Below, piece after piece: positions 35,572 through 43,308 of a stretch of 64,000 nt of DNA. Position numbers and translations under genes: made by a program. The stretch lies in the NCBI GenBank assembly GCA_020860715.1, contig JAJBTU010000038.1, positions 112,969-176,968 on the forward strand, written 5' to 3'. Numbering within the stretch: position 1 is the stretch's first letter; every line of letters begins with the position of its first letter. The DNA is from Clostridiales bacterium (GTDB taxonomy: Bacteria; Bacillota; Clostridia; Lachnospirales; Lachnospiraceae). The notes beneath the pieces are model-generated. The model ran no database searches. It saw only the letters and a program-made list of their open reading frames with translations, and was not told where the DNA came from.

Positions 35572-35817
35572 GAACGCTTTCTCGACCATGAGACAGGATT
35601 ATCATGAGAAAGCCGATGACTCCGTGCTACGCACTCTCGTCATCGCCGCCGACATCTCCGCTGCCGCTCCGGTCGGCGCTAAACGAGCGCCACTGGCGCT
35701 CAGCGCCGCAATCCGCGCTGTTGCGCTACTTGCTCATGCCGTCTTGGTTCTCTAATGTCCATCCTCTTTGGTGCGCAGGCGCCCCTCGAGTCTGGCCATT
35801 GAGAACGCTTTCTCGAC
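35559..35817. repeat. 28-bp direct repeats flanking a structured covarying element (copy A)
   Basis: The 28 bases at 35559-35586 (opening GTCTGGCCATTGAGAACGCT), which contain the argH stop, recur exactly at 35790-35817. Between them lies a GC-rich structured segment with GATGAC/GTCATC arms and, at 35674-35708, a long hairpin: CGGCGCT-aaac-GAGCGCC-act-GGCGCTC-AGCGCCG. The same CATCTCCG...CCGCTCCGGTCGG core and hairpin architecture occur at 62098-62154 after glpK. The direct repeats look like a target duplication or a duplicated 3' end. Confidence 0.65.
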
Positions 35818-35825
35818 ATAAAGGA

Positions 35826-35845
35826 GGGCGGGCATTGCTGCCCGC
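35826..35845 (+). terminator. Terminator-like hairpin downstream of argH
   Basis: GGCGGGCA, TTGC loop, TGCCCGCC: perfect 8-base stem followed by AGAGAAAAATG. A likely 3' end for the argH transcript or for an RNA of the element. Confidence 0.5.
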
Positions 35846-35967
35846 CAGAGAAAAATGTATGAAAAACAAATGTCGGTCTGATGTCCTTCATTTGTTTCAT
35901 TTGCGAGTATACCCGCGAAATGTGTTGAGAATATGTCCGTTTTATGGCTGATATGTGAAAAATTTAC

Positions 35968-35996
35968 TTGACTTTCCTATAAAACGAGTATATTCT
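35968..35996 (+). promoter_or_regulatory. Sigma-A promoter of asd
   Basis: TTGACT at 35968-35973, 17 bases, TATTCT at 35991-35996. The roughly 100-base leader contains GATAAAA-ggg-TTTTATC (about 36046-36062), a small hairpin that may affect asd expression. No lysine riboswitch or T-box features were recognised. Confidence 0.65.
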
Positions 35997-36102
35997 GTGA
36001 AGACAAATGTGTGCCACACAAAGACACACTACAAATGCTTCGAGTGATAAAAGGGTTTTATCCCTTGCATCATTATAATATTACATGAGGAGAAATGAAA
36101 AA

Positions 36103-37191
36103 ATGGAGCAGAAGCTGAAAGTCGGAATCCTGGGAGCGACAGGAATGGTAGGACAGAGATTTATTTCTCTGCTGGAGAATCATCCGTGGTTTGAGGTTGT
36201 AACGGTGGCGGCGAGTCCGCGCAGCGCCGGCAAAACCTATGAGGAGGCAGTCGGCGGCCGATGGAAGATGACGACCCCGATGCCCGAAGGCGTGAAGAAG
36301 CTGATCGTGAAGAACGTGAACGAAGTGGAAGAGGTAGCGTCTTCTGTCGATTTTGTTTTTTCTGCAGTTGATATGTCGAAAGACGAGATTCGTGCGATCG
36401 AGGAAGAATACGCAAAGACTGAGACACCGGTCGTTTCTAACAACAGCGCGCACCGCTGGACACCGGATGTTCCGATGGTGGTGCCGGAGATCAATCCGCA
36501 GCATTTTGATGTGATCGCTTCCCAGAAAAAGCGGCTTGGTACGACGCGCGGATTTATCGCGGTGAAGCCGAACTGCTCGATCCAGAGCTACGCTCCGGCT
36601 TTGAGCGCGTGGCGTGAGTTTGAGCCGTACGAGGTGGTTGCCACTACATATCAGGCAATCTCCGGTGCGGGAAAGACTTTTAAAGACTGGCCGGAGATGG
36701 TGGAAAACGTGATTCCGTACATCGGCGGCGAGGAGGAAAAGAGCGAAAAAGAACCGCTTCGTCTCTGGGGCGTTGTAGAGGACGGCGTGATCAAACCGGC
36801 AGCCGAGCCGAAGATCACCTGCCAGTGCATTCGTGTACCCGTACTAAACGGTCACACTGCAGCAGTATTCGTAAAGTTCCGCAAAAAACCGACCAAAGAG
36901 CAGCTCATTGAGAAGCTGGTGAATTTCTCCGGACTTCCGCAGGAACTGGAGCTTCCGAGCGCGCCTAAGCATTTTATCCGGTATATGGAGGAGGACAACC
37001 GCCCGCAGGTGGTTCTGGACGTGGACTACGAGAACGGCATGGGCGTTTCCATCGGGCGTCTCCGTGAGGATACGATCTACGATTATAAATTCGTCGGCCT
37101 TTCCCACAACACTGTCCGCGGCGCGGCCGGCGGCGCGGTGCTGTGCGCAGAAACATTGAAGGCGCTGGGGTATATTGCCGCAAAAGAGTGA
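36103..37191 (+). CDS. asd: Aspartate-semialdehyde dehydrogenase
   Basis: A 362-residue NADP-dependent enzyme reducing aspartyl phosphate to aspartate semialdehyde for lysine, threonine and methionine synthesis. It has the Rossmann start KVGILGATGMVGQRFISLL, the catalytic Cys in VKPNCSIQSYAPAL near residue 160 and the IRVPVLNGHTAAVFVKF strand. This is the longer archaeal/fungal-type Asd also common in Clostridia. GAGGAGA stands 9 bases before ATG 36103; an earlier ATG at 36085 overlaps that site and is rejected. Own promoter, and a strong terminator after the stop. Confidence 0.93.
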   Translation: MEQKLKVGILGATGMVGQRFISLLENHPWFEVVTVAASPRSAGKTYEEAVGGRWKMTTPMPEGVKKLIVKNVNEVEEVASSVDFVFSAVDMSKDEIRAIEEEYAKTETPVVSNNSAHRWTPDVPMVVPEINPQHFDVIASQKKRLGTTRGFIAVKPNCSIQSYAPALSAWREFEPYEVVATTYQAISGAGKTFKDWPEMVENVIPYIGGEEEKSEKEPLRLWGVVEDGVIKPAAEPKITCQCIRVPVLNGHTAAVFVKFRKKPTKEQLIEKLVNFSGLPQELELPSAPKHFIRYMEEDNRPQVVLDVDYENGMGVSIGRLREDTIYDYKFVGLSHNTVRGAAGGAVLCAETLKALGYIAAKE

Positions 37192-37206
37192 AGCATACCT
37201 GAATGT

Positions 37207-37236
37207 GAGCCTTGCTGTCTGGCAAGGCTCTTTTTC
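37207..37236 (+). terminator. Rho-independent terminator after asd
   Basis: GAGCCTTGC at 37207-37215 pairs with GCAAGGCTC at 37222-37230, followed by TTTTTCT. A canonical intrinsic terminator. Confidence 0.85.
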
Positions 37237-37254
37237 TACCGGAGGATAGCGGCC

Positions 37255-38247
37255 ATGGCGAAAAGTTCAAACCAGAAACTGAAAATCGTATACCTGATGA
37301 AAATCCTGATGGAGCTGACCGATGAGACGCATTCTGTCAGTATGGCTGAGATCATCTCGGAACTCGGAAAATACGGGATTTCCGCTGAGCGAAAAAGCCT
37401 TTACAGTGATATCGAAACCCTGCGGCAGTTCGGTCTGGATATTATCGGAGAACAGCGTGAGCGCACGTATTACTATCACGTCGGGAACCGTCAGTTTGAA
37501 CTTGCCGAACTGAAACTTCTCGTGGATTCCGTGCAGTCTGCAAAATTTATCACGGCAAAAAAGTCAAACGATCTGATAAAAAAAATTGAAGGACTCGCGA
37601 GCAAATACGAGGCCAAACAGCTGCATCGCCAGGTCTATGTGGCCGGACGTGTGAAGACGATGAACGAGACCATATACTATGGCGTCGACTCGATTCATGA
37701 GGCGATTGCGGACAACCGGCAGATTCGTTTTCAGTATTTTCAGTGGAATGCGGACAAAGAGATGGAACTGCGCCACGGCGGCGCGTATTATCAGGTCAGT
37801 CCCTGGGCGCTCAGCTGGGACGACGAGAATTATTACCTGATCGCGTATGACAGCGCGGAAGCAAAAATCAAACATTTTCGTGTGGACAAGATGCTCCACA
37901 TAGAAATCACCCGCGAAAAACGCGAGGGGCGAAGTACGTTCCGGGAGTTTGATATGGCGCAGTACGCCCGGAAAGTCTTTGGTATGTACGGCGGCAGAGA
38001 AGAGACGGTAAAGATTCTCTGTGAGAACCGGATGGCCGGCGTGATCATTGACCGTTTTGGGAAAAGCATCAGCATCCGTAAAGAAGACGGAGAACATTTT
38101 ACAGTCAGTGTCAGGGTAGAAGTGAGCAACCAGTTCATCCACTGGATCCTGGCTCTTGGCGACGGCGTTAAGATCGTCGGCCCGGAAACAGTCGTGTCGG
38201 AGGTAAAAGACGAGATCGCGCGTCTGGAAAAACGGTATCGTTCGTGA
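37255..38247 (+). CDS. WYL-domain transcriptional regulator
   Basis: A 330-residue protein with an N-terminal winged helix (about 1-75: KIVYLMKILMELTDETHSVSMAEIISELGKYGISAERKSLYSDI in part), a WYL domain at about 140-225 (IRFQYFQW, SPWALSWDDENYYLIAYD, HFRVDKM) and a C-terminal WCX extension. Such proteins are ligand- or nucleic-acid-responsive regulators, often repressors, in DNA damage or defence settings. GGAGGATAGC precedes ATG 37255. A LexA-like palindrome and a small membrane protein follow. A target cannot be assigned. Confidence 0.85.
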   Translation: MAKSSNQKLKIVYLMKILMELTDETHSVSMAEIISELGKYGISAERKSLYSDIETLRQFGLDIIGEQRERTYYYHVGNRQFELAELKLLVDSVQSAKFITAKKSNDLIKKIEGLASKYEAKQLHRQVYVAGRVKTMNETIYYGVDSIHEAIADNRQIRFQYFQWNADKEMELRHGGAYYQVSPWALSWDDENYYLIAYDSAEAKIKHFRVDKMLHIEITREKREGRSTFREFDMAQYARKVFGMYGGREETVKILCENRMAGVIIDRFGKSISIRKEDGEHFTVSVRVEVSNQFIHWILALGDGVKIVGPETVVSEVKDEIARLEKRYRS

Positions 38248-38309
38248 TTCTGACTGCGAAAACCGCATGATTTCTATTCATACAATTCCTGTGCAAATTC
38301 AGAGATAAC

Positions 38310-38323
38310 AGAACATATGTTCT
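38310..38323. promoter_or_regulatory. LexA-like operator palindrome
   Basis: AGAACATATGTTCT is a perfect 14-base palindrome containing GAAC-N4-GTTC. The Bacillus LexA box is CGAAC-N4-GTTCG. It lies between the WYL gene and the small membrane protein gene, about 120 bases before that start. Could equally be the site of another dimeric regulator such as the WYL protein. Confidence 0.5.
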
Positions 38324-38444
38324 TTTTCAAGACCTGCTTTTGGGACACCCCGGAGAGTATATTGGATTCAGAGTAAGGCTCAGGGAATCAGAAAAAACGA
38401 TTCTGAGCAAAAATTCTTAAAAATCCAAAAGGGGGATAACAATT

Positions 38445-38666
38445 ATGTCGGGTAAGAACAAGAGGATGGAAGGTTATCTGGAGGCGCTTCTTTCTATGAT
38501 CGGCGGTTTGCTTTTGACTGCGTTTATTTTTAATGGTTCGGGCATCGCCTTGCGGGATATTCCCTTTGCCCTGGTGCTTGTGATCTATGCGATCTGTACG
38601 CTGGTCGTGATGGATGTCGCAAGCAGTGTGGCGGCCAGGAGAGGCAGAGCAAAAAAGAGGGTATGA
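38445..38666 (+). CDS. Small two-helix membrane protein, unknown function
   Basis: A 73-residue protein with two predicted membrane helices (about 13-30 and 39-60), a basic N-terminus (KNKRMEGYL) and a basic C-terminal tail (ARRGRAKKRV). It has a strong ribosome site (AAAGGGGG before ATG 38445). I do not recognise a family. It stands alone between a WYL regulator and an epimerase, downstream of a LexA-like palindrome. Small membrane proteins under LexA control (cell-division inhibitors or toxins) are known in other bacteria, but a role of that kind here is only a suggestion from position. Confidence 0.7.
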   Translation: MSGKNKRMEGYLEALLSMIGGLLLTAFIFNGSGIALRDIPFALVLVIYAICTLVVMDVASSVAARRGRAKKRV

Positions 38667-38691
38667 TTTCACGGGGCGGAGAAAGAGGGTG

Positions 38692-38720
38692 TTGGAAAAA
38701 GCCGGGTATTATGCTAGAAT
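38692..38720 (+). promoter_or_regulatory. Sigma-A promoter of the epimerase gene
   Basis: TTGGAA at 38692-38697, 17 bases, TAGAAT at 38715-38720, about 50 bases before the epimerase start. A GTAACTGAACAGCACC stretch just after it (38732-38747) resembles an arm of the repeat at 9021-9169. Confidence 0.6.
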
Positions 38721-38771
38721 AGTCCGAAAGAGTAACTGAACAGCACCAGAAGAACGGGAGGGGACGGATTC

Positions 38772-39794
38772 ATGAAAGTTTTATTTATCGGAGGAACCGG
38801 TGTCATCAGCAAGGCCATTTCAAAGCGGCTGCTTCTGGCCGGCCATGAGCTGTGGCTGATCAACCGGGGAAACCGCCTGGAGGGACTTCCGGAAGGCGCA
38901 CATCTGATCCGGGCGGATATTAATGAAGAGGAAAAAGTGGCCGGACTGCTCGGTGATGAGACGTTTGATGTGGTGGCGGATTTTATCGCGTTTGTTCCGG
39001 AACAGCTCAAGCGGGATCACAGACTGTTTGCCGGGAGGACCAGGCAGTTTATCTACATCAGCTCCGCATCCGCATACCAGAAGCCTCTTTCGGACTTCCG
39101 GATTGATGAGGGCACGCCGCTTGCGAATCCGTACTGGCAGTATTCACGGGATAAGATCAGCGGGGAGGAGCTGCTGATGCGTTATTACAGGGAGGAAGGC
39201 TTTCCGGTGACGATCGTGAGACCCAGCCACACCTACAATGAAGAGAAGATCCCGGTGTGTGTTCACGGGTCGAATGGTTCGTGGCAGGTGATCAAAAGAA
39301 TGATCGAGGGGAAACCGGTGATTATTCCCGGGGACGGCTCATCCCTTTGGACAGTTACCTGGAATGACGATTTCGCGAAAGGCTTTATCGGGCTGATGGG
39401 CAATGTTCACGCGATAGGGGAAGCCGTGCAGATCACGGGTGATGAGGTGCTGACCTGGAACCAGATCCACCGGGTGATCGCGGATGCGCTGGGCGTGGAA
39501 TTTAAGCCATATTATGTGGCTTCCGATTTTCTGATTTCCTGTGCGCCAAAGGAATGGGATCTTCGGGGAAATCTGCGGGGAGACAAATCCAACACGGTTT
39601 TCTTTGACAATACAAAGCTGAAACGGCTGGTGCCGGATTTTGTGCAGACGGTCCGTTTTGATCAGGGCGTGCGTCTGGCGCTCGATTATATCCGGATGCA
39701 CCCGGAAAGTCAGGTCCCGGATCCGGAGTATGATGCATGGTGTGACCGCGTGATCGAAGTGCAGGAAGAAGCCCTGGCGAAAATGAATGTCTGA
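38772..39794 (+). CDS. NAD-dependent epimerase/dehydratase (extended SDR)
   Basis: A 340-residue extended short-chain dehydrogenase. The nucleotide-binding motif GGTGVIS is at residues 7-13; FIYISSASAY with the Ser triad member is near 96-105, and the catalytic Tyr-x3-Lys appears as YSRDK near 123-127. The C-terminal substrate domain is complete. Enzymes of this family act on nucleotide sugars or related substrates; neighbours give no clue to the one used here. GGGAGGGGA precedes ATG 38772 and there is a promoter 50 bases upstream. A hairpin follows. Confidence 0.82.
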   Translation: MKVLFIGGTGVISKAISKRLLLAGHELWLINRGNRLEGLPEGAHLIRADINEEEKVAGLLGDETFDVVADFIAFVPEQLKRDHRLFAGRTRQFIYISSASAYQKPLSDFRIDEGTPLANPYWQYSRDKISGEELLMRYYREEGFPVTIVRPSHTYNEEKIPVCVHGSNGSWQVIKRMIEGKPVIIPGDGSSLWTVTWNDDFAKGFIGLMGNVHAIGEAVQITGDEVLTWNQIHRVIADALGVEFKPYYVASDFLISCAPKEWDLRGNLRGDKSNTVFFDNTKLKRLVPDFVQTVRFDQGVRLALDYIRMHPESQVPDPEYDAWCDRVIEVQEEALAKMNV

Positions 39795-39827
39795 GACCAG
39801 GCAGACACTTTAAGTGAGTTATGGCGG

Positions 39828-39861
39828 AACTGCCGTAGAACGAATGGACTGCGGCAGTTCT
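39828..39861 (+). terminator. Hairpin between the epimerase gene and topB
   Basis: GAACTGCCG at 39828-39836 and CGGCAGTTC at 39853-39861 pair perfectly over 16 bases. No T tract follows (TATCTATG), so terminator strength is doubtful. Confidence 0.45.
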
Positions 39862-39894
39862 ATCTATGATGAAAGAGATTGATGGAGAAATTGC

Positions 39895-42396
39895 ATGGCA
39901 AAATCATTGTTCATAGCGGAGAAGCCGAGCGTGGCGCAGGAATTTGCGAAAGCGCTGCATGAGAATATGCGGCGCGGCGACGGCTATCAGGAATCGGATT
40001 CCTATGTGGTGACCTGGTGCGTCGGTCATCTGGTGACCATGAGCTATCCGGACGCATATGATCCAAAATATAAGCGGTGGAGTCTTGATACGCTGCCGTT
40101 TTTACCGGATACATTTTTATATGAGGTGATTCCGTCTGTGAAAAAGCAGTTCGCAATCGTGAGCCGTCTTTTGAATCGGGACGATGTGGACACGATCTAT
40201 GTCTGCACGGATTCCGGGCGGGAAGGAGAATACATCTATCGTCTGGTGGAGCAGGAGGCAAAGGTGCACGGGAAGAAGCGTCTGCGTGTCTGGATTGACT
40301 CTCAGACGGAGGAGGAGATTCACCGCGGCATCGAGGAAGCAAAGGATTTGTCTGAGTACGACAACCTGGCGTCCGCGGCCTATCTTCGTGCGAAAGAAGA
40401 TTATCTGATGGGAATCAATTTTTCCCGTCTCCTGACACTAAAATATGGCAACGCGATTTCCAGCTATCTGGGGAAAGACCGCGCGGTCATCTCGGTCGGC
40501 CGCGTGATGACCTGTGTGCTTGGCATGGTCGTCCGGCGCGAGCGGGAGATCCGGCAGTTTGTAAAGACACCGTTTTACCGGGTGGTGCAGACGGTTGCGC
40601 TGCCGGGCGGCACAGTGCAGGGGCGGAGTCTTTCGAATGGGCAGCAGGAAGAAACAATGGCGCGGTACCGTCCTCGATTTCCTGAGGAAATCGGGACATT
40701 GCTTACATCCAATGTCATAAGGATTGCCGACGAAGTCGGAGGATCCCTTATGACACAGAGCATGCAGAGCAATGTCGGACAGGATGCGGAGAGCCGCACC
40801 ATGCAGAATCACCTGACGGTGATGGCGCGGCCTACGTCCGACATGCAGAGCAATGTCGGACAGGATATTGAAGGCGAATTTCGCGCGGCAGAGGGTTCCG
40901 ACTGGTACCTTTCACCGAAACTTTATAAGGAAAACGGTTTCCGGGAGCGGGCGGATGCCGAGGCCCTGATCGCAGGCCTGATGCCGGGGAGCGTGAATAC
41001 TGCCGCAGCTTCGAAACGTTCTCAGCCTGGCGTGCCGGATGCACAGATATTTCAGGCGTTGGCCGGAGAGACAGCACGCATCGATTCTATTGAAAAGAAG
41101 AGAGAAAAGAAAAATCCGCCTCTGCTTTATAATCTGGCGGAGCTTCAGAATGAGTGTTCCCGTACGTTCAAGATCAGTCCGGATGAGACGCTGAAGATCG
41201 TGCAGGAACTGTATGAAAAGAAACTGGTCACTTATCCTCGTACGGATGCCCGTGTGCTTTCCACAGCAGTGGCGAAAGAGATCCATAAAAATATCGGCGG
41301 TTTGAGAAAATTTGCCCCGGCAGCGGAGGCGGCCGAGGAGATTTTGTCGTCCGGCGCTTATAAAGGAATTGCGCGGACACGGTATGTGAATGACAAGCAG
41401 ATCACCGACCATTATGCAATTATCCCGACCGGACAGGGCTTTGGCGCGTTGGGTTCGCTGAAAGGGCATGCCTATGGCGTTTACGCGGCGATCGTCCGGC
41501 GGTTTCTGAGCATTTTTTATCCGGCAGCGGAATTTCAGAAGGTCACGATGGTGACTGCAATGGGAAAAGAAAAATTTTTCTTTTCCTTCAAAGTGCTGCT
41601 TTCGGAAGGATACTTTAAGGTGGCTGGGAATCCGAACGACCGGAAAAAGAAGAATCAATTGGGTCAAAAAAGTGAGACGGGGCAGAACAGTGAGTCAGGC
41701 CGGAACGGCGGGCCGGATGAAGGTGAGACGGAGTTCGGCACGGACCTGCTGGAAGCGCTGAAAGGCCTGCGCAGAGGGATGCAGCTTCCGGTGCTCTCCC
41801 TTGGCATCCGGGAGGGCGAGACGTCTCCGCCGAAGCGTTACAATTCCGGTTCGATGATTCTGGCGATGGAAAATGCCGGTCAGCTGATCGAAGATGAGGA
41901 ACTTCGCGCGCAGATCAAGGGCAGCGGTATCGGCACGAGCGCGACACGTGCGGAAATTCTGAAAAAACTGGTCGCCAATGAGTACATAGCCCTGAATAAA
42001 AAGACACAGATTTTATCGCCGACTCTGCAGGGCGAGATGATCCATGACGTTGTTTACTGTTCGATTCGCTCTCTTTTGAATCCGGAACTGACCGCCAGCT
42101 GGGAGAAGGGTCTGAATTATGTCGCGGAAGGGACCATCACAAGCGATGAATACATGGAAAAACTTGAAAAGTTCATCCGCTCCAGAACGGAGGGTGTGCT
42201 TTCCCTGAACAATCAGCTCGCGATGCGTCCGCTGTTTGATGAAGCTGCAAAATATTACAAATCCGGTACAGGTAAGTCAGGCTTGAATAAAACCCGTACA
42301 GGCAGAAACAGCACTTATAAAACTTACGGCAGTAAAACCTACAGCAATAATAAACCACGCAAAGGGGAAGCTGTAAGAAACAGGGGATATAAATAA
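39895..42396 (+). CDS. topB: DNA topoisomerase III (type IA) with palindrome-derived insertion
   Basis: An 833-residue type IA topoisomerase. The TOPRIM domain is at the N-terminus (KSLFIAEKPSVAQEF, DSGREGEYIYR near residue 106). The catalytic Tyr is in KLVTYPRTDAR near 447, and GSGIGTSATRAEIL is near 680. Members are usually 690-740 residues. Much of the excess is an insertion at about residues 258-325 encoded by a run of hairpins and a 25-base direct repeat, all in frame, in a surface region before KLYKENGF. A charged linker (580-615) and a Lys/Asn/Tyr-rich tail are also long. AT the catalytic level the enzyme looks intact. Confidence 0.92.
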   Translation: MAKSLFIAEKPSVAQEFAKALHENMRRGDGYQESDSYVVTWCVGHLVTMSYPDAYDPKYKRWSLDTLPFLPDTFLYEVIPSVKKQFAIVSRLLNRDDVDTIYVCTDSGREGEYIYRLVEQEAKVHGKKRLRVWIDSQTEEEIHRGIEEAKDLSEYDNLASAAYLRAKEDYLMGINFSRLLTLKYGNAISSYLGKDRAVISVGRVMTCVLGMVVRREREIRQFVKTPFYRVVQTVALPGGTVQGRSLSNGQQEETMARYRPRFPEEIGTLLTSNVIRIADEVGGSLMTQSMQSNVGQDAESRTMQNHLTVMARPTSDMQSNVGQDIEGEFRAAEGSDWYLSPKLYKENGFRERADAEALIAGLMPGSVNTAAASKRSQPGVPDAQIFQALAGETARIDSIEKKREKKNPPLLYNLAELQNECSRTFKISPDETLKIVQELYEKKLVTYPRTDARVLSTAVAKEIHKNIGGLRKFAPAAEAAEEILSSGAYKGIARTRYVNDKQITDHYAIIPTGQGFGALGSLKGHAYGVYAAIVRRFLSIFYPAAEFQKVTMVTAMGKEKFFFSFKVLLSEGYFKVAGNPNDRKKKNQLGQKSETGQNSESGRNGGPDEGETEFGTDLLEALKGLRRGMQLPVLSLGIREGETSPPKRYNSGSMILAMENAGQLIEDEELRAQIKGSGIGTSATRAEILKKLVANEYIALNKKTQILSPTLQGEMIHDVVYCSIRSLLNPELTASWEKGLNYVAEGTITSDEYMEKLEKFIRSRTEGVLSLNNQLAMRPLFDEAAKYYKSGTGKSGLNKTRTGRNSTYKTYGSKTYSNNKPRKGEAVRNRGYK
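40671..40870. repeat. Hairpin-rich in-frame insertion within topB
   Basis: Contains CGATTTCC-tga-GGAAATCG (40675-40693), TGTCATAAGG...CCTTATGACA (40713-40722 and 40746-40755) enclosing CCGAC-gaa-GTCGG, ATCACC-tgac-GGTGAT (about 40809-40824), and TCCGACAT...ATGTCGGA (40837-40860). A 25-base direct repeat opening CATGCAGAGCAATGTCGGAC lies at 40761-40785 and 40842-40866, offset 81 bases (27 codons). The reading frame stays open throughout. Confidence 0.65.
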
Positions 42397-42522
42397 TAAT
42401 TGCAAAACCACAGGAATTGTGTTAATATCACGTAGTTGACAATAAGTGATAGCATAAGCAAAACGAAAAATAGAGAGGCAGGAAGGCGGCTTTGAAATAG
42501 AGGAATGAGGAGGACGGAGACT

Positions 42523-43188
42523 ATGGAATCTGCCAAAATCAAAAATCTTTATAACTTAGAGGAGACCATTGCAAAAGATTTGTTTGAAGGCGCGGAATAC
42601 CCCTGGGAGGTGCTCCCAAAGATCAGCGCGTTTATTGTCGAACTGGGAAACACTTTGCCGGAGGAGGAATACGAAAAGCGCGGCGATGACATCTGGATCG
42701 CGAAGTCTGCGACAGTTGCGCCGACCGCTTACATCCATGGACCGGCGATTATCGGGAAAAATGCTGAGGTCCGGCACTGTGCGTTTATCCGCGGCAGCGC
42801 GATCGTGGGTGAGGGGGCAGTCGTGGGAAATTCGACCGAACTGAAAAATGTCGTTTTATTTAATAAAGTGCAGGTGCCGCATTACAATTATGTGGGCGAC
42901 TCCATTCTGGGTTATAAGGCACATATGGGTGCCGGTTCCATCACATCGAATGTGAAATCTGACAAGAAGCTGGTGGTCGTGAAGGACGGCAGAGAACGTA
43001 TTGAGACCGGTCTGAAAAAGTTCGGGGCAATGCTTGGCGACGAGGTAGAGGTCGGCTGCGGTTCAGTCCTGAATCCGGGAACGGTTATTGGTCCGCATTC
43101 CAACATTTATCCGCTCTCTTCGGTGCGGGAAGCGGTCCCGGCAAATTCCATTTACAAGAAGCGCGGCGAGGTGGCTGAGAAACTGTAA
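42523..43188 (+). CDS. Left-handed beta-helix (hexapeptide-repeat) acyl/nucleotidyltransferase-like protein
   Basis: A 221-residue protein. After about 60 helical residues (NLEETIAKDLFEGAEYPWEVL) hexapeptide repeats form a left-handed beta-helix (IHGPAIIGKNAEVRHCAF, GEGAVVGNSTELKNVVL, GAGSITSNVKSDKK, VGCGSVLNPGTVIGPHSNIYP). It resembles the C-terminal acetyltransferase domain of GlmU and is often labelled UDP-N-acetylglucosamine pyrophosphorylase-like, although it lacks the uridylyltransferase domain. GAGGAGGA lies before ATG 42523. It precedes the topoisomerase pair by 120 bases. Substrate unknown. Confidence 0.78.
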   Translation: MESAKIKNLYNLEETIAKDLFEGAEYPWEVLPKISAFIVELGNTLPEEEYEKRGDDIWIAKSATVAPTAYIHGPAIIGKNAEVRHCAFIRGSAIVGEGAVVGNSTELKNVVLFNKVQVPHYNYVGDSILGYKAHMGAGSITSNVKSDKKLVVVKDGRERIETGLKKFGAMLGDEVEVGCGSVLNPGTVIGPHSNIYPLSSVREAVPANSIYKKRGEVAEKL

Positions 43189-43308
43189 AATATCAGGATG
43201 AGACCAATCCTTGAGCTACGATAAAAGTCCGCATGAAAAATGTAAAAAGGCAATACGGAATAGAACGGATATAAAAGATAAAGATATTGCAAAGAGGAGC
43301 ATCATAAC

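Noticed and set aside
35690..35696. GCCACTG in the hairpins after argH and glpK as the B12-box of a cobalamin riboswitch
   Set aside because: The motif forms the top of a simple hairpin (GCC-act-GGC), lies downstream of argH and glpK rather than before cobalamin genes, and the other conserved riboswitch blocks are absent.
35604..35951. 115-residue reading frame downstream of argH
   Set aside because: It lies across the structured element and the direct repeat; its residues only reflect hairpin DNA.
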